From assembly GCA_020086605.1 (NCBI GenBank), contig JACBWW010000087.1, positions 760,629-824,628 on the forward strand: a stretch of 64,000 nt of DNA. Direction: 5' to 3'. Below, piece after piece: positions 1 to 10,357 of this stretch. The DNA comes from Lanius collurio (lineage: Eukaryota > Chordata > Aves > Passeriformes > Laniidae). Made by a program: the position numbers and the translations under genes. Below the pieces are notes generated by a model. It ran no database searches. It was not told where the DNA came from and was given only the letters and a program-made list of their open reading frames with translations. Each line of letters opens with the position of its first letter. The stretch's first letter is position 1.

Positions 1-3000
1 ATGGAGCTCTGCCAGCTGATGGCCTGGCTGGGGCTCGCTGAGCCACTCTTCATCATGTTGGGCAGGTTTTCCACTGATGACCCCCCCGAACTGAGCCCAG
101 CCAAGGTGCCCGGTGGATCCTTCAGCACAGCCATACCTGAGCCCTGCGTGCTGTGCTGGGACTGCAGCTTCCCCACCAGCTTGGCACTGCCCCCCATCTC
201 CTTCCGGGACGTTTTCAGCACCTTTGTCAGGTTCACGGTCCTTCGAGCTGCTTTCTGCTCTGGGGGAAGAGGTTTCCGCCCACGCTTCTTCCTGGAAGTG
301 TCTTTCATGTCGGGCTTGGCCACCAGGATCTGAGCTTTCTTCTGCGGCACTGGGTGCGTCTCTCTGCTGCGGGGACCTCTCTTTGCTTCCAGATCACTTT
401 CATCCTCTTCATCGGAGGAGGAGGAAGAGGAGGATGTGGAGGAAGAGGAGCTACTTGATTTAGTTTTTGCGGGCATCTCTGGTTCCTGCAAAGCAACAGA
501 GACACGGAGAGTTAACAGCAATGACCAAGGAATGGTTACGGGCACTGCAAACCCTTCAGGGTGGCCTGGCCAGGGCCTCAGACACACACAGGTTCTTTCT
601 CTGTGTAGCTGATCTTCAGGGATCCCTTAGCTGATGTGAGGAGTTGTGTGCTTGAGGCCACCCCCACCCCCAGTGCCCTCCAAGGTCAGAGCCCCTCCAG
701 AGCTGTCACAGTCGTGGGTTCCCACCACTGCTGGGACTCACCACGTGTTTCCTGGGCCTGCCCCGTGGCCGCTTGCCCCTTTTCCGATTCTGCACTTCTT
801 TTTCATGTTCCCTGGAGAAAACAAGGATTAAGGACAATGTTTATGGGGAATGAAAAACATCTGGGGAAACTGAGGCAGCCAGGTAGGGATTGGAGAGCAT
901 CCCTGTCTGCATCAGCAACATCCCCACAGCTTCCAGCAGTCAGTGATGGACCACATGGTGTTACCCATCCTAAATCCGTGCCTTTTCCAATTCTCAATGC
1001 GCTTTGCCATTTCTCTGGCACAAGGGGATCAGGCAAAGGGAAGGATCTGTCCTGGCCCTGCCAAGCCTTGCTTTAGTTATGCTCCTGTAGCGCTGAGCTT
1101 CCATGCTGAGTGTGGGAAAAGCAAATGCATTCCCTGGAAGCTCAGTGAGTCCCCTCCTTTGCTGGACTCCTTCCACCTCTCCTGCACCTCCTGGTCTGGC
1201 CATGGTGGCCCAGCTGGAGGCTGGGGTACAGGGATGTTTCAGGTCACTGTACTCACTTCCTCGTTCTGTTTAAATGGGATGGTGTAAAGATGTAACACAT
1301 CCAGCTGATGAAACACCATCCTGTCTGCACTCAACACCAGATCCTATTCTTGAAAAAATGGATCCAGAAACCAGTTATAATTGAAACCTATAATAAACTT
1401 TAATGATTTTTATTATTATTAAGTCAAAATACTTGGCAGCACTACATCTGCCATAGCCAGCTGGCTACTCCTCTGCTCCGTGTGTGATTCCTGGGATGCA
1501 ATGGCTGTGGAGATTGCTGTTCTCATCCTGACTCTGGGCAGGAGCCATGGGCCTGACTGAGGACAGACATCATTTTGCTCTGCCATCCAGGTTGTTCAGC
1601 CTGGAGAAGGCTCTAGGGAGACTTCAGAGCACCTTCCAGTACTTAAAGAGGCTCCAAGAGAGCTGGAGAGGGACTTTGGGCAATGGCCTGGAGTGACAGG
1701 ACAAAGGGAATGGCTTCCAACTTACTGAGGGCAGGGTTAGATGGGGTATTAAAATGAAATTCTTCCCTGTGAGGGTGGGGAGGCACAGGGCGGCCAGAGA
1801 AGCTGTGGCTGCTCCATCCATAGTAATGTCCAAGGCCAGGTTGGACAGGACTTGGAGCAGCCTGGTCTAGTGATAATGATGGGGTGGATTGGTAAAACCT
1901 TCAAGATCCTTCCCAAACCAAACCATTCTCTATGATTTTCTCCTAGACATTATTTCTCTCACCCTCCCAGAGCTTTACCCTCCAGAAGTTTCCTTTAATG
2001 CTTGTCCTTTAATGCCTCACAAGCTTAGGCACCACCTCCTCGCAGGGGTCTGTGCCGGGTGCTGCCACATTCCCCGGTGCACCCAGAGCACAACTGAGCC
2101 ATAAACCCTCGGTGTTTGTCTGGCCAGGGCAGAGCTTTTCCAGGTAGACCTGGACCGTGACTCCAGGGACAAACAAAAGGGCCTGGCCACAAAGGGCCCC
2201 GCCAGCTCCAGGCTGTTGTTTCCAACAACTTCCACCACACGTGCAGCCAATTAGAAGTTAATTGACTTTACAGTTTGCTTAGAAATATTTAGAGTTTGCT
2301 CACTTCTTTTGGAAAGCCAGGAGCAGCCGGGGGTCCAGGATGTTCTCCTCAGGCTCCCAGCTGTTGTGCCTGCAACAGAGGACACGGACTGGGTGAGCTT
2401 AGGGGGCCGCCCCCCACCCCCGCCGCTCCGGTACCGCCGCGGCACCGGGGGGTTCACCCAAGGATAACCGGGGCTGGCACGGACCGGGGCATGCCCGTAC
2501 CGGGGGCCGGCACAGCCGGGGGGCGGGCAGGGGAGAGAGGCCGGGGGAGGGAGATCGGGAAGGGGGCGGCCACGCCGCTGCGGGGCGAGGCGAGCCCCGC
2601 GCATCCCGGGGGAGCTCCGGTTTCAGCAGAGCGGGCGAGGGGCGCGGGGCCGGCACAGACGGGGGGGGGGGGGGCCCCCGGGGGGGGGTTGGACCGACTC
2701 GTGGTGGGGAGCGGAGCCCCACGCGGTGGCGGGGAGGGCCCGGCCGCGACCGCGCTTATTTGTAAACAAAAGGAGCGGCACGACCCAAACAAAAGCGGCC
2801 GGGCGGGCGGTACTCGCGCCTCGCACCGCACCCCGCTCCGCACCGCATGGTTCCGCGATCCGCGCAGCCCCGCACCGCGCCCCGCACCGCTCCACGCCCC
2901 GCACCGCCCCGCTCACTTGGAGGACCAGCCTCGCCACTTGACCAGGTACTCCAGCTTGCCCTGCGGAGAGAGACGGGGAGAGGCGCGTTAGCGGCGGCGG

Positions 3001-3125
3001 CGGGCGCGGAGGGGTGCGGGGAGGGCGGGGGGTGCGGGGCCGGCGGGTCCCACCTTGCGGAGCCGCTTGCTGAGGATGCACTCGGCGGCGAAGACCTGCT
3101 CTCCCACGCTGCTCAGCTCCTCCAT
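1..3125 (-). CDS. CBX2: CBX2, Polycomb chromobox protein 2 (five coding exons; 3' end outside the window)
   Basis: CBX2 is a PRC1 subunit that reads H3K27me3 and compacts chromatin in the nucleus. Coding exons on the minus strand are 3125-3054, 2960-2917, 2369-2304, 811-742 and 485-1. All four introns are GT-AG and the phases join cleanly, giving 245 codons before the window ends. Residues 1-24 open [12 protein letters not shown]. The chromodomain covers about 10-61, with the aromatic-cage residues F12, W33 and W36 present. An AT-hook ([11 protein letters not shown], about 73-83) follows, then a serine run leading into an acidic DEEDESD segment, and an AT-hook-like [10 protein letters not shown]. 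The last visible residues, ISWQSS, match the conserved region after the serine tract. The C-terminal Cbox, which binds RING1, would lie beyond position 1. Exon 4 ends RKHV, so it is shorter there than in human CBX2. The start is the only Met before the chromodomain and sits in the CpG island. Confidence 0.97.
1584..1942 (+). mobile_element. CR1 LINE 3' fragment in CBX2 intron 3
   Basis: About 360 bp match the 3' end of avian CR1. It begins near 'cagcctggagaaggctc', contains 'ttcttccctgtgagggtggggaggc' and 'gtccaaggccaggttggaca', and ends at the truncated terminal repeat 'attctctatgatttt'. It is 5'-truncated and diverged, as most CR1 copies are. It lies antisense to CBX2 and away from the splice sites. 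Confidence 0.85.
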
Positions 3126-3870
3126 GGCCCCGGCCCCGCGCACACCCCCGCACACTCACACACAAGGGGAGCCCCCAGGCGCGCCCCCGACAGCGGCCGC
3201 GCGCGCTCTCACCCCCCCCAGATCCACGCGCGCCCCCCGGCACAATACGGCGGAGGGGCGGGGGGGGGTCCCCAAATTCCCCACCGGCCAATGGGGAGCA
3301 GGGGGCGGGGCGATCCGGCGCGGGGGGTGGAGGGAGGCATTGTCTGTGTGCGACCCCTCCTCTTCCTCCCGCGCAGGGGCGGCCGCTGCCCGGCCGGAGC
3401 GGGGACAATGGGGTGGTCCGGCCCGGGGCTTTGTTTCCCCGGGCAGCGCAGGAGGGTTTCCCGGCCGGCCCCGCGGGGGATCCCTCCGGTGCGACTCCGC
3501 GAGGGGCTCCTGCTGCGAGGACCCGGGCTCCGAGTCCCCCGCCCGGGGTCCCTTCTGGGAACAAAGCACCCTGGGACTGGGGCAGCCAGCGCCGGTCCCC
3601 GCCGGTTTCCGCCGGGCCGGAACAGGCGGCAGCAGCACCGGCACGTTTTAGTTCTAAAACAGTTGATTATAATAGAATAAAAGACTTCCCAGGGGGGTGG
3701 GCCGGTTGTGACCCTCGCGCCGTGCCGGGTCGCCCTTCGGTACCGCCCGGCCCACGATCTCTCCCGAGCCGCGCTACCGGGGGTGCGGCGGCACCGACCG
3801 CGCCGGCACCGCACGCACCGAGGCGTGCAGGGCTGCGTGAGGAGCTGCTGCACGGCGGTTGTGCGCTGTG
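2390..3870 (-). promoter_or_regulatory. CpG-island promoter of CBX2
   Basis: A dense CpG island spans CBX2 exons 1-2 and continues upstream of the start codon at 3125. A CCAAT sequence (3288-3292) adjoins GC boxes (about 3301-3312), a usual TATA-less housekeeping or Polycomb-gene promoter arrangement. A weaker CTCF-like core (AGCAGGGGGCGG) overlaps the same place. The exact transcription start cannot be set from sequence; it is inferred to lie at about 3130-3280. Intron 2 contains long G and C homopolymers (2661-2688). Confidence 0.7.
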
Positions 3871-4115
3871 GGCGTGGAAGGATGAAATATGGTGCTTTAC
3901 AGGCATGGAAGAAGATGAGTCAGCACCTCAGGGAGTTCTCCTCCGCGGGCCCGGAGCCTGCCGTTAACCGTGCGGGAGCCGCAGGGATATGAATTGCCGT
4001 CGCCCCGGCGCCTGGGTGCCCGCGGCGTGCAGGGACTGAGCAGGAGCCGGACGGGCCATGGGGTGTCCTTCGTGGGGCCTCGCCCGCACCCCGGGCACTG
4101 CCGTCTCCGGTAAGC

Positions 4116-4174
4116 GATGCCGGGTTTAGCGATGCCGGGTTTAGCGATGCCGGGTTTAGCAATGCCGGGTTTAG
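4116..4174 (+). repeat. 15-bp tandem repeat, four copies
   Basis: The unit GATGCCGGGTTTAGC occurs at 4116, 4131, 4146 and 4161; the last copy differs at its first base and its end. The period is a multiple of three, so several frames read it as a pentapeptide repeat (MPGLA on +). No gene context supports translation. It lies about 1 kb upstream of CBX2. Confidence 0.9.
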
Positions 4175-5068
4175 AAAAGCATTTGGAGCTGCAGCGGGTG
4201 CGTTGGGCTGTCCCTGCTGCGGGGGGAATGTCACCACAGGGACCCTCTGTGTCAGGGAATGAGAAACCGGACGCTTCGCCTGGGAGCGGGACCGACTCGG
4301 GCTCTGCGGGATTTGGACGTGCCTGGGTGCTTGGGTCGATGCCAGGGGGTTGTCCTGGGTCGGGCGCTGTCACCTTTCATTGTTTTCTCTGACAATTGCC
4401 GTGGCCGTTCGCTGACGAGAAGAGCTGTAGGCGCATTTTTTTTAGCCAAAGGTGACACAGAATTGTAACACAGCGCCGCACTTTTTGTTTGAGTTCATTT
4501 ACCTTCTGCCATCTCGGCTCTTTGTTTGCGACACCTCTTAGATTTTAGAAAAAGCCCGGTGTGACCTCCCATCCCTCCCATCCCTGTGTGCCTGAGCCGT
4601 GCACAGACAGCCTCGGTGGGATCAGCGTGGTGTGGGTGCAGCCCAGGGGATGAGGAGCCACTGAGGCCCTCCTGGCTGCAGGGATGCGGCTCTGGGAGAT
4701 GACCCTTGTTGGGAATGAGCCCTGATTCGGGTGATGCTGGGTGAACTCCTCTCCCCGCGGCCCCTCAGTGCTGTTGTTCCTGTGCTCCCCTCGAGGATGC
4801 AGCCGCAGGGTCGCTGTTCTCTCCCTTGCCGGCGCCGGGAAGGGAAGGCCGTGTGAGTGGAGAGGCTCCATCCGTTGCCTGTTGAACTGGCAGGGAGTGG
4901 GGGTCAGAAGAGGGAGCAGCCCTTGACATTCGTGTCTCTTTAGGGACCACAGTGTTTGTGGGGCTGTGCCATCAACGCTGTCCCTGGTTCCTTGTGGGGA
5001 CTCTGAATGATCTCTAATGCTGCCCAGCCCCCATGCCACATGTCCTCTTCCTGCTGAGGGTGAAAAGG

Positions 5069-5832
5069 ACTGTGCTGCTCTCTGGGCTGGAAATCTCCTT
5101 TTTCCTCCCAGGGGTTTGCTAAAAACTGGTCCTGGGCAGTCCCTGGGCTGCCATGGGCTCCATGCTTTTTACCTCTGGCAGAGTGGGGTATCCCCAGGGC
5201 TTCTGGGATGTCCTGTTTCCTCTTGGTCAGCCAGAGGAGACCATCCCAGCCATGGAGCTTCCCTGGGCATTGCTGGCCAGAGCTGCCATAGGGGCTGCAC
5301 CAGCTGGGGCTGCTGACTGGGGCAGGACAAGATGCCCCCCACTGCTGCCAAAGCTGTGGCACCACCTGCGAGTGCCTTTTTGATAAATTCAGTGTTTCCC
5401 ATCCCCGACAGGGACGTCACCTTTCTGGAGAAACTCAGGAATATGCACTGAACAGCTTGGCCCCATGTTCCTGCCGAGCAGAGTGACAGCGTGGCCAATA
5501 AATTCACCAATCACCATGAAAACCATCGTCATCTTAAAAATGAGAGTCAGACCCCTGAACTAATCTGATGAAACATGGTTTTGTAGCTTTTCCCAAGTAC
5601 GCCAGGCATCCCAGGAATGCTGTGCGTCCTGTATTATGTCTGTAGCAGGGGCTCTCAGCTGAAGTGGGGGTTTGGTGTTGAAGGAAGGGATGGGGGACCG
5701 AGTCCCCTTTGCCTATTTAGGGGGAAGGGGCTGTGCTGCTCCCTGGACTGGAAATCTGTGTTCTATACCCAAGGGTTTACTGGGAATTATTTCTGGGCAC
5801 CCCTGAGCTGCTGTGGGCTCTGTGCTTTCTGC
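5069..5832 (+). repeat. Diverged direct repeat pair (5069-5172 and 5730-5832)
   Basis: Two stretches of about 100 bp align along their length in the same orientation. Both begin near 'ctgtgctgctcyctgg', continue through 'ctggaaatct' and 'gggtttrct', and end near 'tgggctc..tgcttt'. I estimate roughly 70-75% identity by eye. This could be a local duplication or two copies of an unrecognised dispersed repeat. Confidence 0.5.
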
Positions 5833-7049
5833 CCATCCTGTCAGGCCGAGTGAGGGACGTGGCTGCTATCCAGGGGCTTGTGGAGCCCTGGCCTGGTAGG
5901 TGCAGACTGGGGGTCAAGGTGCAGGGTGAGGATCAAGGCCATGGGTGTTCCCACTGGGCCCCTGGCCTCTGTTTTGGTGCTGGGCCCCCCCAGAGCAGGT
6001 GCATTGCAGGGGTGTCCCGTTCCCTCCAGCGCTGCGGGACCCCCATGCCAGAAGTGATGGGGGTGCCTGAGGAGGGGCGTGGTGTCCCTGACTTCAGAGG
6101 GTGAGGCTGGGGCCAGCCCAGGGAGCAGCTCGGCCATGGTGGCCATGTGTGTTGTGGGCAAATGGTGGCTGCTTTTCCCAAGGCATCAGCCAATCACAGC
6201 ACAGAGATCTGCATATCATTTGGGTACTGCAGCCGGGTATGGAGCTCTGCGGCTTCCAGGATGGGGTGGCCAGGGACCACGTCGGGTCTGGGTCCTGTGG
6301 CCGTGTGCGGGAGTCACAGGGGCACGTGCCACCCCCAGACCAGGCATTTTGTAAGGCACCAGTGTCCCCACACACCGTGTGCCATAAATAAATACGTGTC
6401 CTTGTATGTTTGTTGTTATGTTCCCATCCTGGAGTAGCTGGGACCCCTGGGCAGCGAGCAGCTTCCCAGTGCAGGAAAAAGAAAAGGAAGCAAATGGTGT
6501 GGAAATGCATGGCAAATTGGGATGCAATACACAGCGGGGCTCTCCCTGCTGCATGACCCCCGGCCCGGGGAGGGGGGCGGTGGGGAATGAATTACGTGGG
6601 GATGGGAGGGTGGGAGGAGACGCCGGGATCAGGCAGTGACTGTGTCCGGGAAAGGCCGGGCTGGGCTTTGGCCTTTGTCATCGGGAAATGTTTGGTGAAA
6701 ATGTCCCACGATGCCAATGCACAAGGTGTGAGGAGCAACGGGAAGGGCTAGGAAAGGCTCAAAGGGCACGCAAAATTAGACAGTTTTGGGTTTTCTTCGG
6801 AAGAGGCCGGGCTAGAGATGGCTCCTGGGCTGGGGAGCAGGGAGCAGGAGCCGGTATAGGTTCTGTGTGTTTGTGGGGTTAAAACTCGCACCCACGGGGG
6901 GAAGGATCCGTCTCATCTGTCTGACCTGGGACATCGAAGCATCCGCCAGCCCGGGGCACGTTGTCAGGAGCAGGAGGGGATCGTGAGATTTCGGTATGTG
7001 ACGTGGATCTCCAGGGCATCCCTTGGAGCATCCCTGCGCGTTGTGGTGC

Positions 7050-7480
7050 AGCCAGAGCCGCAGTGGGTGCTGGGGAGCGCCCCGGGCCCGGCAGCAGCCG
7101 GGGGTGGTTCCCAGGCTTTGTCCCTCGGGACCGAGGAGCAGATCCCTCCCCGCGGGAGCCACCGGGGCGCTGATGGCCCCGGGGCAGCGGCCGGCGCCGG
7201 GCGAGGGGCTGGTGGCGGCAGGCGCTGCGGGTTTGGGGAGATGCTCCGGGCCGGGGTTTTACCGCGAGCTGCTTCCCCCGCCCCTGCCGGGAGCCCGGGG
7301 GCGCTGAGCGCTGCTCGGGAGCCCTCGGCCGCCGGCGGCCGGTACTGCACCGGGACAGCGCGACATTGGGACCCCGCGAGGGCGGGAGGCGGCGGGAGAC
7401 CGGTACAGGGGACGGAGGAACGGGAGCAGGTCTTGGGACAGGGAGGGGGATCCCTCAGCTCCCGCGTGCCCAGGAACACC
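7050..7480. promoter_or_regulatory. Orphan CpG island
   Basis: High G+C with many CpG dinucleotides (for example around 7185-7210 and 7305-7350), but no gene on either side that begins here. It could be an alternative or enhancer-type promoter, or simply a GC-rich block. No TATA box and no convincing coding exon are visible. Confidence 0.4.
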
Positions 7481-7889
7481 GGGCTCGGAGGATGATCCGT
7501 GCTGGAAGTGCAGCCAGCTGGATCAATACCGTGTCCAGCGTGCTGCATTCGGCTGCCCCGAGTGAAAACAGCCACACCTCGGTGTGTCTCATGGCAAACC
7601 CTGTGACTGCAGGGCAGTGGAAACCTTCCTGCAGGGATATGACAGGGTTCAGCCTTTCTCCAGGATGGTCCCTTCCTCACCATGGATTTTTCTGGCAGAG
7701 CTCTGTCTCACCCAAATGCTGCTGGTTGAGTCAGGAACTCAATTCCTGATCCCAGTTGAGGAAAAATCAGCTCTCGGATGAGGATTTGTGTCAGGAGGTT
7801 GATCACTACAAACTCCGTGTTCCCTGTGTGGGTCTGAGAACCAGACTGGGACCAGCCCTATGAGCACTGCGGCTTCTCAGCACTTAAAG

Positions 7890-8203
7890 GCTTATAAAAA
7901 AGAGGGAGAGTGGCATTTTAAACAGGCAGAGAGTGATAGGACAGAGAAGTGGTTTTAAACTTCAGAGAGGAGAGATTTAGGTTAAATGTTAGGAGGAAAT
8001 TCTCATCTGTGAGGGTGGGGAGGCCCTGGCCCAGGTGCCCAGAGAAGCTGTGGTTGCCCTGTCCCTGAAGTGTCCAAGGCCAGATTGGACAGGGTTTGGA
8101 GCAACCTGGGACAGTGGACAGTGTCCCTGCCCATGGCAGGGGGTGGAATGAGAATGGGCTTTAAGGTCCCTTTCAGCCTAAACCATTCCATGGGTTTATG
8201 ATC
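7890..8203 (+). mobile_element. CR1 LINE 3' fragment
   Basis: About 310 bp of CR1 3' end. Landmarks are 'gatttaggttaaatgttaggagga', 'ctgtgagggtggggaggc', 'cccagagaagctgtgg', 'tccaaggccagattggacagg' and 'ccctgcccatggcaggg'. It ends at 'ccattccatgggtttatgat', a decayed form of the terminal octamer repeat. It is 5'-truncated and lies in the CBX2-ENPP7 intergenic space. Confidence 0.88.
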
Positions 8204-9354
8204 CTGCTCTGTACCTGCTGGGCACCCTGGGCATGAGGACACTCAGAGCCTGGTACCAGTGGGTTCTGAGCTCTGCAGGCTCTTCCAGGATCTCCAGGAT
8301 ACCAACTTCCCAACAGAGCTGCCTGCCTCTGCCCATAGAACGTGCATGGCTGTGCTGACCTGCACGGGAAGTCCCAAGGTCAGCAGCAGGATAACTGGGA
8401 AGGTTTCTGTGCACTCTTACCATTAATACCAATTTCAGTGGCATGCACAGCGCTGGCCACACTCCCCTTTCAGAGCCTCCCTGCTCCTGCTGCTGCCCTG
8501 ACCCCCACCCCAGCACAGTTTCAAGCCAAACATTTTCTTCCTGTTTTTCTGAGGGTGCGGCTCTTGTTTCATCTCCTTGGGTGAAGCCGATGCAGTGAGC
8601 GAGTCTCTATGGCAACAGATGTTTATCGAGCCCCTGAGATGAGGCACAGGGTTGGGGAAAGGCACCACAGCATCTGGGAGGGGTCTGGGGGTGCTGGAAC
8701 GCCACCCTGGAGGGGCCGGAATGGGGGCTGCTGGACGGGGAGTGAATTGCTCCCTGTCCCCTAAGCCCCAGCCTGGCTGTGGGACCCTGGGCTCCTTCCT
8801 GCAGAGGGAGGTTTGGATTTGTGCAGGGGCTTTTGCCTCAGCCCTGCTGTGGAGAGGTCCCGGGAGCCTGGCACAACCAGCCTAGGCCCTGCCAGCCCCC
8901 AGCTCAGGAATTGCAGGGCTGGGAGTTTGCTGTGAGCTGGGGGGTCCTGGCCCTGGCCCTGGCACATTCCCTGTCTCTCCAAAATACACCAACTCCCCTC
9001 CCTGAGCTCCCAGAAGCTGACTCAGCTGCAGTTGGGGCGAGTCTCAGCAGTTCTGCCATGGAGCAGCGCAGCCAGGCCCATCCTGGCTGCAGATTTGCTG
9101 CTCAGGGTGCATAGGTGGCATTTCCCAGTTCTGTCCACAGCCACAAAGCACAGGATGGTGCTGAGGGCACCTGGGGCTCTTGGGGCAGGAGCTGGAAGTG
9201 CTGACTGACTTTGGGATGCTGCTGAGGCTTCTGGGCTGGGGGTGGCATGGCCGGCTCTGTGGCCAGCAGAGATGAATGGGGCCTCCCTGTCTCCATGGCA
9301 GGTCCAGGCTGAGCGTGAGTGGGGCCTGGCACCTCTCAGGGGAGGCTCCCTGCA
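8204..9354. other. Intergenic DNA downstream of ENPP7: nothing recognised
   Basis: Moderately GC-rich unique-looking DNA. A half RFX-type motif (tatggcaac, near 8609) is the only short motif I noticed. No coding exon, RNA gene or repeat family was recognised. Confidence 0.4.
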
Positions 9355-9369
9355 CACTCAGAACAAAGT

Positions 9370-9375
9370 TTTAAT
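9370..9375 (-). terminator. Candidate ENPP7 poly(A) signal (ATTAAA)
   Basis: Read on the minus strand, an ATTAAA hexamer is followed within about 10-20 bases by a GT-rich stretch (TTTGTTCTGAGTGTG), as expected for a cleavage and polyadenylation site. It would give ENPP7 a 3' UTR of about 0.9 kb (about 9355-10268). It is the first plausible signal I noticed downstream of the stop codon, but it is a prediction only. Confidence 0.35.
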
Positions 9376-10268
9376 TAGTTTAGATACTCAACATGTACAG
9401 AGCTGTCTCTGCTCCAAACCCACCTTGGAGCTGTTCTGCCTCCCGCAGCTGCGGTGGCACAAACACGGGGTGACCGTGTCAGGGTCAGGCTGTCCCTCAG
9501 TGCCACCTTCCCCACCGGTGCATCCCGGCATCACCCCAAAACCTGGGAGAGCCATCTCCCCCGGGGGCTCAGTCATGCTGGAGGAGTGCAGGTCAGTAAT
9601 TTAGAAAGGTTTGGGGAATTCTGTCCAATTCCTTGAGCCTGGAACTGATTGTCTTTGTGAGCCATGTCCTTCCCAATCTTGCTGCATGTTCTGGTAGAGT
9701 GGCCTGGTGCTTGGGGGCTGCCAGGACAGGAGAGCACAGCGCTGCTGGTGCTCATTTCAGGTTTCTGCATCCCGTAGGTGTCGGCTGAAGGTGTGCCGTG
9801 CTGGAAGTGCCAGGGAATCAGATTGGGAGTTTCTTGTTCTGGTGGTTCTCTGGAGAAATTTGCACTGTGAAAGCAAGTGACAAACTCTGGTCGTGCAGCC
9901 ACACACAGGAACGTGCAGAGCCATGAACAGTGAAGGATTTACCCTTCGTGGTTGCTGATGCCATGGTCCAGACTTGGCTGCACACAGAGCACAGAGGGGA
10001 CAGGACAGGGGCAGTGGCAGGGTCGAAGAGGATGCCCAGCCCTTCTCTTCAGCCCAGCCCATGCCCTGAGTGGTGTCAATGCTGGCCCAGGGCAGGAAGA
10101 ACACAGAGTCCTGTCCGAGGTGTGAAGCCCCTGCTGTGCCCCGCAGGGAGAGGCCTCAGGGGGCTCCCCAGACAGACGAAACCCGGGGACACCACTCCCA
10201 AACGGGGCACATGTTTGCCTGGGTAAGAGTCCTTCCGGGGATCCTTGGGGTCAGTTACCTGGTGGGGG

Positions 10269-10357
10269 TTAGAAAACTCCTCCCCAGCATCCCAGAACGA
10301 GAGCGAGTCCCAGCATCAGCGACAGCTTCTTGTCGGGATGGAGAAGAGTACCCGAAC
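10269..10357 (-). CDS. ENPP7: ENPP7 terminal coding exon (hydrophobic anchor)
   Basis: This 89-bp exon has a clean acceptor (CGGCACGGCAG before 10357). It completes a split glycine codon with exon 4 and reads SGTLLHPDKK followed by an 18-residue hydrophobic tail and TAA at 10271-10269. It is too short to be found as an open frame and lies beyond a 926-bp minisatellite-filled intron. Without it the protein would read through the donor and stop at 11267 with no anchor. Human ENPP7 also ends in a short hydrophobic segment. Confidence 0.88.

Larger units (their letters stand above)
3871..7889. other. Intergenic segment between CBX2 and ENPP7: no supported gene
   Basis: I see no coding exon here. 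The segment holds a four-copy 15-bp tandem repeat (4116-4174), a pair of diverged direct copies about 660 bp apart (5069-5172 and 5730-5832), and a GC-rich patch at 7050-7480. Long open frames over the GC-rich patch have no family-like content and come from the base composition. Confidence 0.5.

Noticed and set aside
2296..3967. Long open frames on both strands around the CBX2 promoter
   Set aside because: GC-rich composition removes stop codons. The peptides are low complexity, and the true CBX2 exons lie in other frames.
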